The translations under genes and the position numbers were made by a program. Shown here one piece after another: positions 28,651 to 36,853 of a stretch of 64,000 nucleotides of DNA. Every line of letters begins with the position of its first letter. The stretch's first letter is position 1. The notes below the pieces were generated by a model, which saw nothing but the letters and a program-made list of their open reading frames with translations, ran no database searches and had not been told where the DNA came from. This DNA comes from Daphnia carinata (taxonomy: Eukaryota; Arthropoda; Branchiopoda; Diplostraca; Daphniidae). The stretch covers positions 434,001-498,000 of the forward strand of contig NC_081339.1 of NCBI RefSeq assembly GCF_022539665.2. The letters run 5' to 3'.

Positions 28651-30060
28651 TCACATTTATTTTTTTGTTTCTTACCGTTGAACCTATGGTCTATTGGCTA
28701 CTTAAAGAGCGAAGTGTTTAATACGATCTTAAAAATCAATACTTAATGTGTTTGGGGTGAGTTTCGATCACAAGCTACCAAGCCTGAAAAATTGATGTCT
28801 CGTTTTGGCAGCTCATTGTTTTGGTTATTGAAACATACATTTCGCTATATTTATTTATTGCACCTTCTTCGGTATCTTAAGCCATTCAATTCAGAATTAA
28901 AAACTGAATCGAACGAATAAATTAGTTTTGAAAAATAAGACTGATCAGATTAACATAAATGTCCAATGGTTTTTGTCCGAAATTAGCAGATCGGCTTTAC
29001 ACACATTCCCCATAAGAAAGAGTGTTAACCCAAACGGTGTCCCAATTTGCTCTTTTGCCCCAAATAATTATACTAATACGCATTTATTATATTTTTTTTT
29101 AGTTTTTGGTTTTATTAGTTTTTTTCTTTTTGTTTATGTTGTTTGTGTAGAAAATAAACAGAGCGGTAAGGTGGAGAAAGTTTTCAGATCTTTCAGGACA
29201 TGATAGCTAACCTTAGTTTTTTATCTTTAGAGGAACGTATCCGTCCGACATTTGCTGGTAAAAATATAATGTGAATAATCATAATATAACGCTAAATTCT
29301 CATAGTGAACACTCTTTAATTAATTCATTCGCGCTGTGTTTCTTATCTTAGATTGAAAACCATGCTCTAGAAGACAAATGATTTCCGTTGGTAAACTTTT
29401 TAAAATAACGTTTTAACTGCGCTGCCCATTCATTGGAGGTGGGACCATAAGCTAGGAAACATCGTTAACCACAAGGATTATATTGGTTGCAGATAGAGCC
29501 ATGCCACGTCAAAAAATCGTTAAATAAATTTTATTTCCTGGTAGATTTAGGAATAAATCAATTTGGAAAAGGTAAGAAACAATCATCAAAATAGCAAATG
29601 ACAGCAATCTTCTGTTCTACCTTATTCTGTACATTTTTTCGCGTGTCTCAGTAGGCAATTGGAATTCTAAGCTAGGATTCCAATTAAGTAAAATAGTATT
29701 AGTGAACACAAGGTTCACCGTGTTGTTAAGGCGCCGGACTTAATTGCTGTCTCTGTACAGGGACGTAAGTTCGATCCTTATACCTGGTAACCATAAGTTT
29801 TCTACAAAAGACGACTAACGCTAAATTGCATCTATATCCTGGTATATTCGATTTCTGTTATTAAAATCTGTCGCACCCATGTGCTGTTAATACTTTACAT
29901 AATAATTTGATTGCTAAAGATATATCAATTGATTAGCCTAGATGTTAAGGCACCAGACTTAAGTTTTCGTTTCTTCATAGATACGTAAGTTGGATTTTCA
30001 CACGTTGATCTTAAATGTATTGTTTAACGGTTGTGTACAACTGGAAAGAAAGAAAATTTC
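28651..30060. repeat. Segmental duplication block 1, copy a
   Basis: This matches 43124-44560 over about 1.4 kb, beginning at the taccgttgaacctatggtct motif, with scattered substitutions and short indels. It contains two degenerate tRNA-Leu units (29708-29789 and about 29935-30005). No supported gene. Confidence 0.8.
29708..29789 (+). pseudogene. tRNA-Leu-like pseudogene
   Basis: The ends pair as ACAAGGT/ACCTGGT with one mismatch. The anticodon arm and a variable arm (ctctgtacaggga) can be recognised, but the D-arm is altered and the anticodon stem is disrupted. It has a counterpart at 44206-44290. Confidence 0.55.
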
Positions 30061-30102
30061 TTTGTAGCAGCTATTACTGCTACTGTTACTGATTTTTAGT
30101 GT

Positions 30103-30180
30103 ACCAGGTTGGCCCAGTGGTTATGGCGCCAGACTTCTGGTCTTTGTCTAGAGTCGTGAGTTCGTTCAACACACCTGGTA
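30103..30180 (+). pseudogene. tRNA-Leu pseudogene lacking its anticodon
   Basis: The acceptor pairs perfectly (ACCAGGT/ACCTGGT), and the D-arm is ggcccagtggtta. The anticodon arm reads CCAGA-CT-TCTGG, so the five loop bases that should include the anticodon are gone. Confidence 0.65.
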
Positions 30181-30321
30181 ACCACTAGTTTGTAGTCACG
30201 AGAATGGTAAATGACAGCAATCTTCTCTTGTATCGTAGTCTGTTTATTTTTTTTAGTGTTTCATTGAACGATTGGAATTTTAAGATGGGACTCCAATTAA
30301 GTGAAATAATGTTATTTTAAA

Positions 30322-30404
30322 ACAAGGTTGGCCGAGTGGTTAAGGAGCCAGACTTAAGTTCTGGTCTCTGTATAGAGACGTGAGTTCGATCCTACCACCT
30401 GGTA
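30322..30404 (+). tRNA. tRNA-Leu(TAA)-like gene, slightly degenerate
   Basis: A complete class II layout: acceptor ACAAGGT/ACCTGGT (one mismatch), D-arm ggccgagtggtta, anticodon arm CCAGACTTAAGTTCTGG with TAA, variable arm TCTCTGTATAGAGA, and T-arm gttcgatc with weakened stem. Discriminator A. It may be functional or a recent pseudogene. Confidence 0.5.
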
Positions 30405-31100
30405 ATAAAGAGTTCACAGTCAAGAAAATAGCAAATGACAGCAAAATTCTTTTCTTTCGTAGTCGGTTCAATCTTCGGAGTGAGCTGGGAGGGCGATTGG
30501 AAGTCAGCTGGGTTACGGGAATATGTACTATTCATTGTACGAATCTGTCTTATCGGATTGCAGGCTGGATATGCAAAATACTTGCTGCAAGATGTCCACC
30601 AAGTATGGATGAAGGTGCATACTTGAGTTACCGCAAATTATTTAATTGCATTTGTTATTTTTTTAACAGCCCCTTGTGCCATCCACATTCATTATGTTAT
30701 TAGTCTAAAGAAATCTGAACCTGAAAATAGTTTGATCTTCAATGTTTTTTTATCCCACCTTTATTGCATTTGACGGTGCGGCAAAAAATCCTCAAGGTGT
30801 TCCGTTCCACCGCTAACGAGTCGTTCCTGGTGTCCAATAAAATACCAACTCGATAGGCAGGTTCATCCCCAAATATTGAAACAGTTTGAAATAGAACTCT
30901 ACTAGTTTCAGCGATATGTTACCTGCACACTAAGGTTATTGTATACAATATGGTATAGAGATTACCACATACAGTCGGGACAGTCGGGACTACAAAATCA
31001 AATGACATTTTTCTCACTCACATAGACCGCATTTGGGAGAATGCGAAGAAAATCCTGCAATCCTGTACCATGAAATTTGGCATATAGAATCGGCTAGTAG
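30405..31100. other. Unassigned stretch, partly duplicated at 44560-45050
   Basis: Segments 30690-30780 and 30980-31085 match 44580-44690 and 44945-45040. ORFs of 60-107 codons here show no recognisable motif. No gene is supported. Confidence 0.5.
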
Positions 31101-31150
31101 AACTGGGGATATTTCGATCTGCAGTCGAATACCACTGAGCTATACCCCCA
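31101..31150 (-). pseudogene. tRNA-Cys pseudogene
   Basis: On the minus strand it starts GGGGGTATAGCTCAGTGGT, then lacks AGAGC of the D-loop and continues through the anticodon loop CTGCAGA (anticodon GCA). The T-arm is degraded. Confidence 0.7.
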
Positions 31151-31570
31151 TAATGAAACAATGAATAGTCAAGAAAAAAAAATTACTGTTAGAAAATAGA
31201 ATATTTCGTTATTTGATGAATATCCGACAGGTAGCATTGCGATGGTCAGCTTACCTCATCTTTTATGGCATTGGCGTTTCCTGTTCGCTTTAACTATTCA
31301 GTCATCTTTCTCTTTCGCGTTAGTATACAGTATTAGAATAGAGAGTATTTGCTCCAAAATGGCAAGTTAATCTGATATGATGCTTGTTGTAGACGCTTCA
31401 GTAGCTGTGACAAGACTGTGAATTCCTGGTCGCGGGCTATTCTTAATTACAGGGATTGCTAGTTTACCATTTACTACATCTTCCTTTATCGTGGACTACG
31501 ATTTCAAGTTAAAATTTGATGAGCATGAGCAGGAGGTGCACATGTATCACAAGCATGAGGTGAAAATATG
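31151..31570. repeat. Non-coding flank of Gypsy copy C
   Basis: Inverse of 8391-8820 and similar to 48500-48780 plus 49390-49600. Nothing coding. Confidence 0.6.
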
Positions 31571-31574
31571 ATAA

Positions 31575-33020
31575 CACTATGAGGTTAGCATAGTTCCTTG
31601 TAGGACGTTAGAGATGGTTGGGGAAATATATGGTAGTAAGTGACAGATGCAACGGACAGATATGGGATGAGAAAATTTAGGCGAGTGAGAGCATCGGTAT
31701 GTGAGACACTTGGCGTGGAGCGGGTGTTGACGAGGTAGGGCCGTCCGGAACGCGTGATTCCACGCGTGTCCGATGTCTATTGGCCAGGACGGTTCTGTGA
31801 CGAAGTGGCGACTGCGGGAGCGACCGGTGAAAACCCGTGAAATGGACTCTCGTCAGTCAGGTGGGTTGTATACTTCTGTGGTAGTAACCATCCATCTTGT
31901 GGCAAAGCTGGAAAAGCCTGGGACACTACGGCCTGCGGAGATGGTTTAGCCGAATACTGTAAAAACGGTGAAGAATGTGGAGGAGCTGGGCTGCGTTCTC
32001 GCTGTGCATTGATCGCTCGGTGGGCTCTCTTGAAGTTTCGCCCATCTCGGGTGTAGATTACATACGAATGGGGATCTGCAAATACCTTTGTAACATTACC
32101 CAGAATCCACTTTCTGGAAACGGGAACTCGGATCGACTGCCCGACGGACAAAACGGAACCACGGGTGGTGGCGAAACTGCCATGGTTGCATGACGCTGCT
32201 GCATTGCTTTTCTGTACCTGCTGCCAGACGGTAGGCCCACTACCGACCCTGGGCTTGAGTGCGGAGGGGGTGTAAGGAAATGCGCAACGGAAGTGGCGGC
32301 CTTGTAGGAGGACTGCGGGTGAGGGAAGAGTTGAGAACACGTGTGTTGAGCGAATTACGTTAAGGGCATCCCACGCCGTTTTCACGTCGTCTAGCATTTT
32401 TACGTTGTTTTACCGTCTGTTCGGTTCTCTCGGCCAAACCATTTGGCTGCGGATATTTTGGGGTGTGTTGAATGCCCTTGGAGGCAGAATAGCGCCGGAA
32501 CTCTGCACTCCCGTATTGGGGTCCATTGTCGGACCGTAGCACGGATGGAATCTTAAAATCGACGAATTCGTTTAGCTGCTTTTTTGCCTCTCCCCGTACC
32601 AGCAAATTATCTAAGTCGATTTCAATGCCATCTATGCCATAGAAAAATTTCTCCATGGTGCACTGGCACATCTTGGGTGCTGATCGAATGTCAAACGGCA
32701 ACCCCGACAGAAACGGAATCGTCCGAAAGGGGTCGCCATGTTGCATAAGTATGACGACTCATTGGATGGAAGTATCTGGTAACTCGTGCGATGATCTCCA
32801 CGTCTTACATCTCTGCGAGCTTTTTTTCGACCGGGTTTCGGAGACGGAACGCCAGGCGTCGGATTGCATATACTTCGGGGAAAACATCTGGGCTCACCTT
32901 AATGGTATGTTCAGTCGGTAGCCGTCCCAAGCCAGTAAATACATCTGCGTAGGGGGCGAGGAAAAAGCAAAAAACATTTGGCGGAGGTGGAAAAGCGGAG
33001 GCAGCAGCAAACCGGGAAAA
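31575..33020 (-). pseudogene. Gypsy copy C, decayed pol
   Basis: Minus-strand pieces: pol linker and RT fingers (32805-33020), RT with GIEIDLDNLLVRGEAKKQLNE (the motif reads DLDN, so one catalytic Asp is lost), then a direct jump to an integrase fragment with VLRSDNGPQYGSAEF and NGLAERTEQTVK, and a Ser/Pro-rich tail to 31780. RNase H and the first half of integrase are deleted. It is close to copy D but more reduced. Confidence 0.7.
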
Positions 33021-33560
33021 TTGCAGGGAAATGGAAAATTTCTTCAAAAATAACATTGTGCCACAGTTGGATGAAGAATTTGACGACGACGTTGATGAGG
33101 GATACCTCCAATACAATGGAACGGACATTTCCAGTCGCTGCCAACACCAGGGTCATCTGAGGCAATTACTTCTCATGTCACTTTGGCAAAAGATGGTGTG
33201 TTTTCATTGTATGATTACAGCACTTGGTCAGTTTAATGTTTTAAATTCCCTAATTTCTCATAATTATTTTCTCTGTTTTACAGTCCGAAGGCAAAAGGAA
33301 AAAAGGGCAAAAAGACAACAGGCAAGGTCTTTATAGAAGGATCACGACGCTCATCGAGGTCTCGAGCACGATTAGAGGCGCGATTAGGGGTTTCTTTTGC
33401 CTTTGTCAAAGATACTGAACAAAGTGGCTACGTTTTCTCTGAATGCTGTGTAAAAGCACAGGTACAAAGGATGATTGCAACCAATGTAGTGTTTGCGATT
33501 CATGGATCCATAAGGCCTGTTTCTTCATAATTCATATTATATTTTTCTGTTCTGTTTTCC
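32990..33560 (+). other. Intron-containing zinc-finger-like gene fragment beside Gypsy C
   Basis: Plus strand, antisense to the Gypsy. Exon-like part 1 (about 33000-33190) encodes EAAANRENCREMENFFKNN and QLDEEFDDDVDEGYLQYNG. An AT-rich interval follows with acceptor ctctgttttacag ending at 33283. Part 2 is basic (PKAKGKKGKKTTGKVFIEG, SRRSSRSRARLEARL). After one frame change comes CKSTGTKDDCNQCSVC then DSWIHKAC, matching the CxxC-W-x-H-x-x-C half of a PHD-type finger. The same arrangement occurs at 52120-52700 and partly at 9286-9690. It is probably a captured gene or an unrecognised transposon's protein. Confidence 0.5.
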
Positions 33561-33806
33561 TACAAACATTCATTGCCATTCCATAATATCACACAAAGTG
33601 TGATTAAAGAACCAATAATGGAAAATAATAAATATTTGTCGCATTAAGAATCAATTTTTCAATCCTTTGGTTCCCATTCCAACATCTTACGACAGAGCCA
33701 CTGCCATCGTAATTTTTATGAATGATACAATTCGCCATTACCGATTGCATGAATATTGTCGCATAATTTTTATAAGATATGCAACATCCATGTAGAGGAA
33801 GCTTAC

Positions 33807-34136
33807 TGTTGTGGATTCCGAACATGACAACAACTACGGGGTTTCCAGATTTGGAAGACCCCTCAGAAGACCTGCTATTATTAATGTTTAGTTTATGTTA
33901 TTTTTCTGTATGCCACCAGAGGCGCTGTTTACCATAGCCTTCTTGGTGGCCGATATCGGCAATGGCCGATTCTTCTCTAATTTCCCATTTGCCCCGAGCA
34001 GACGTCTCTGTAGTAAGTTGAGTCAAATTGAATAAAGTGTCAGTGAAATCATTTTCTCCCTAACCAACGTGTAATCTAAGGTATTAAGTTTAAGTTTATC
34101 TAATAAAAGCTTTCCCCTTAGATTAGATTCGTATCA
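33807..34136 (+). repeat. BEL E 5' LTR
   Basis: TGTTGTGGATTCCG...CGTATCA, 330 bp. The left edge is proven by comparison with the empty site at 52940. The right edge is set by CA followed directly by TGG of the primer site. AATAAA and AATAAAAG words occur near 34030 and 34102. Confidence 0.8.
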
Positions 34137-34150
34137 TGGTCCTTCGAACC
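34137..34150 (+). promoter_or_regulatory. BEL E primer-binding site
   Basis: TGGTCCTTCGAACC directly follows the LTR's terminal CA. A TGG start means complementarity to a tRNA CCA end. The specific tRNA is not assigned. Confidence 0.65.
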
Positions 34151-34269
34151 AATTTGATTTGACGAAATCGTAAACTTAGTCGTTTTGGCTGCTTAAGCAC
34201 TACACTCACACACGTGTTCAGCAAGAAACACGTGTTAAGGAAATTTTTGAGCCACTATCTTAAACTAGT

Positions 34270-34324
34270 GTAAGGGTTTAAGTCTTTCTTTTACGTTACT
34301 AACCAACCATTTCATTCCCCACAG
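34270..34324 (+). other. BEL E leader intron 1
   Basis: A 55-nt candidate intron: AGT|GTAAGG donor, TACTAAC branch site, pyrimidine-rich run, CCCCACAG acceptor. The size fits the very short introns of many small arthropods. Confidence 0.65.
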
Positions 34325-34346
34325 TCAATTTTCAAGAAATCTTGCA

Positions 34347-34979
34347 ATGAATAGAGAGTACGGGCCACTCACTTGGGCTGATACCCAAAAGTTTAACGTA
34401 AATTAAGTTTAGAATTTCATACAATCACCCGTTACTAACTTTTCTCAATAGTACCTAAGTAAGATTCAAAGACTAGGATACTTTCATGCGCAAGTTAAAT
34501 TTGGGGAACGTCCAGCACCTCTTCATTCCTGTCCTACTAGAGAATACCAACCTCTCCCACCTGGTGTTACCATAGATGACAAACTAAATCACTATGAAAA
34601 GGGATTCTTCGCCGTAGCAATCAGATATCTGCCCAGACTTGATGCCATCGGAGTTACAAACATCCAGTCAAACACCGATAGAATCAGATATCTGGAATCG
34701 TTAAAACCACCACATCTACGGCAGCAAGAACCAGTAGTTCCAGAGGAAAAGATTTATCCGGACATCCGCCTTCCATCAGGACCCTTGGTGCATCCTAAGC
34801 AAGAGTTTGGTCCAAAGTTTCATCTAGTGCCCACCAGAAGACATCACCCGTCGCGATTTCCTACGCCTCCTAGACCAACGTACCCTATACGGCAGGTCAG
34901 AAACGTTGTTGTTGCCAACTTCTTTTCTGACAAAGCTCGGGTACCAGAGAGAAGAAAAAAAAGTAAAAATACAAATTGA
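34347..34979 (+). CDS. BEL E leader protein (spliced, novel)
   Basis: ATG 34347 opens 17 codons (MNREYGPLTWADTQKFN) up to a candidate 54-nt intron, 34398-34451 (AAC|GTAAAT ... TACTAAC ... CTCAATAG). The next exon starts at 34452 in exact phase and stays open to TGA 34977-34979, giving 192 residues. Features: LSKIQRLGYFHAQVKFGERP, EKGFFAVAIRYLPRLDAIGV, and a Pro/Arg-rich stretch HHPSRFPTPPRPTYPI. Just before the stop is an A8 run (34955-34962). A one-base shift there would extend the protein through a charged region (VKIQIEDHEEGQVVTLKKRE) to 35187. No known family. It sits between primer site and gag, where BEL elements normally have only a leader. Confidence 0.6.
34398..34451 (+). other. BEL E leader intron 2
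   Basis: 54 nt, GTAAATTAAG donor side, TACTAAC branch site 12 nt before the acceptor TCAATAG. It contains an in-frame TAA, so splicing is needed to join the two coding parts, and the join is in phase. Confidence 0.65.
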
Positions 34980-35187
34980 AGATCACGAAGAGGGCCAAGT
35001 GGTAACATTGAAGAAAAGGGAACCTGAAGGCGAGTACGTGCTCCAAATTTTAGAAGGGACTACTGAAGAGATACGAGAAAGAAGAGGGAACTACTTGAAG
35101 TCAATTAAGAATTCTTTTGCTTCATGTTTTAATTTTGACTATTGTATAATCAAGAAGAATTTTTGTGTTAAAAGAAAGGACAGCTAG
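34906..35187 (+). CDS. Frameshifted continuation of the BEL E leader protein
   Basis: This frame becomes meaningful after the A8 run: EEKKVKIQIEDHEEGQVVTL, EGEYVLQILEGTTEEIRER, and a final Cys/Lys-rich tail (NFDYCIIKKNFCVKRKDS). It looks like the natural C-terminus of the leader protein. Whether it is reached by slippage on A8 or was lost by an indel cannot be decided here. Confidence 0.45.
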   Translation: MLLPTSFLTKLGYQREEKKVKIQIEDHEEGQVVTLKKREPEGEYVLQILEGTTEEIRERRGNYLKSIKNSFASCFNFDYCIIKKNFCVKRKDS

Positions 35188-35393
35188 CTTTTAGTAAGAG
35201 TGGAGGAAGTTTTTATAACTACTCCTTTTGTTGTGTAACTCGTGCGAAATCGCAAAAATACATTCCTTTCGTTTTCCCATCCTAAATCCATTTTCGTGTC
35301 GCTTTCTCAGAAAGTAAAAACGCCTTGGGATATCCCACAATAATTGTTTTTCAGAATCATTTTTTTCAGATAGCCTTGTAACTCAGCAACAAG
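35188..35393 (+). other. Pre-gag segment with stacked splice acceptors
   Basis: Three pyrimidine-rich acceptors occur before the gag ATG: cgctttctcag (about 35310), ttgtttttcag (about 35355) and catttttttcag (about 35370). They suggest that gag could be translated from an mRNA that skips the leader gene. Confidence 0.5.
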
Positions 35394-36458
35394 ATGGCCA
35401 CCAAGAGATTAAACCAAGCAGCTATGGTAATGACCATCGACATTTTAGAGAAAGAGCTGCACAAGGACCTGAAAAATTATGACGAAGCATGTGATGAAGA
35501 AAGATTGCAAGAAGCCGAAATATCTTTTGAGCTGGCCGACGACAGAATGAAGAGACTCATAACCAACTATCAGTCACTCATCCCACTATTAGAAGCTGAA
35601 GCGCAAGAGAAATATCTTCAACAACATGAAGAATTCGTCAACCGATTTCACAAGATGAGCATCGACTGGAGGAGGAGGAGACCAGCTGAGAGCAGACGAA
35701 GCCCTCAACAACGAGAACCCATACTTCAAGTCGCTGCGCAGAATGAAGAGGAGACATCTCCAACTACGAAAATGGCACCTGCAACAAATGCACTAACTTT
35801 ACAGCCAACTCCAAACGTTATGAATATATCACACCTGCTACCCAGGATAGAAATTAGCAAATTTGATGGTGACCTGAGCAAGTGGAGAGATTGGTGGGCG
35901 ATCTTTCGAACACTAATCCACGAAAACCAAACCATGAGGCCCATTGAAAAATTTAGCAGGCTAAAATTACACATAACGGAGGAAGCTGCTGGTGCGATTT
36001 CGTATTTGGACCTGACGGAAGACAATTACAACAAGGCAATAGACATTCTAAACGGGAAATACAACAAACCGAGATCGGTAAAAGCTGACCATTACATTGC
36101 AATCACAGAACTAAAAAAAGTAGAACGTCAAGAAGACCACAAGGCCTTTCGACAACTACACGACAAGGCAATGGGTCACGCTTTAAACCTCGGTAACCTA
36201 GAGCAGTCTACAGCTCAAAACGAAGCAATTATGGAGATCATCACAAGAAAATTGCCAATGGAATTAATGTCAAGATGGCACGGAAAAACCAAACAGTCAC
36301 AGAAGACATTGAAAGATCTCTTTAATTTCATTGACTCCATAGCTGAAGACTGGGAATACGTCTATTCCACAGAGAGACACGAAAAGAAGAAAACGAAACC
36401 AGAGGCACCAGAAGAAACCACAACGAGTTACATTCGCAACAACACCAACGGCAGCTGA
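35394..36458 (+). CDS. gag: BEL E gag (capsid part)
   Basis: 354 codons. The N-terminal ~110 residues are helical and charged (DILEKELHKDLKNYDEACDE, LIPLLEAEAQEKYLQQHEEF). Residues ~150-320 are a BEL/Pao capsid: LPRIEISKFDGDLSKWRDWW, FSRLKLHITEEAAGAISYLD, NYNKAIDILNGKYNKP and EAIMEIITRKLPMELMSRW. It forms the particle shell. The frame is lost near 36430, so the zinc-knuckle tail is not fused in this copy. Confidence 0.85.
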   Translation: MATKRLNQAAMVMTIDILEKELHKDLKNYDEACDEERLQEAEISFELADDRMKRLITNYQSLIPLLEAEAQEKYLQQHEEFVNRFHKMSIDWRRRRPAESRRSPQQREPILQVAAQNEEETSPTTKMAPATNALTLQPTPNVMNISHLLPRIEISKFDGDLSKWRDWWAIFRTLIHENQTMRPIEKFSRLKLHITEEAAGAISYLDLTEDNYNKAIDILNGKYNKPRSVKADHYIAITELKKVERQEDHKAFRQLHDKAMGHALNLGNLEQSTAQNEAIMEIITRKLPMELMSRWHGKTKQSQKTLKDLFNFIDSIAEDWEYVYSTERHEKKKTKPEAPEETTTSYIRNNTNGS

Positions 36459-36851
36459 GTTAGCAGTCACAGGGACTGCAACTGAATACCCAAGACATCC
36501 AAAGTACCTGAAACAAATGAACTTGTAAAAAAGAAAATGCTTATTTTGTAACGATAAACATCCCCCGACCAAATGTGATGTCACACTAGAGAAGAAAATT
36601 GAGCAAGTCAAAAAAGAAAAAGGTGTTGGAAGTGCCTTGGACAAAATCATACGGTGAAAGAGTGTTGGAGTATAAGCAAGTGCTACAAATGCGGAAAAGA
36701 TCACCACACGGCCATCTGCAACAGGGCAGTTAATCCGAAATCGGTGACGGCAACAGTAGCTGCGTCTCCAATGTTAAAGGTAGCAGATGACGCTCCTCTT
36801 TCAATAGAAAACGCCTATTTGGTGGCGTATACGTCCAAACGGCAACAGTAA
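36430..36851 (+). pseudogene. BEL E gag zinc-knuckle region, broken
   Basis: In other frames the gag continues as TPTAAELAVTGTATEYPRH, then after a TAA at 36526-36528 as CLFCNDKHPPTKC, then (36654-36851) ECWSISKCYKCGKDHHTAIC. These are the two CxxC...H...C knuckles typical of BEL Gag. One stop and at least two frame changes break it. Confidence 0.7.
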
Positions 36852-36853
36852 TA

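Noticed and set aside
34270-34979. Leader ORF of BEL E as an ordinary host gene interrupted by the element
   Set aside because: The empty-site copy at 52940 shows nothing of it, so the ORF arrived with the element.
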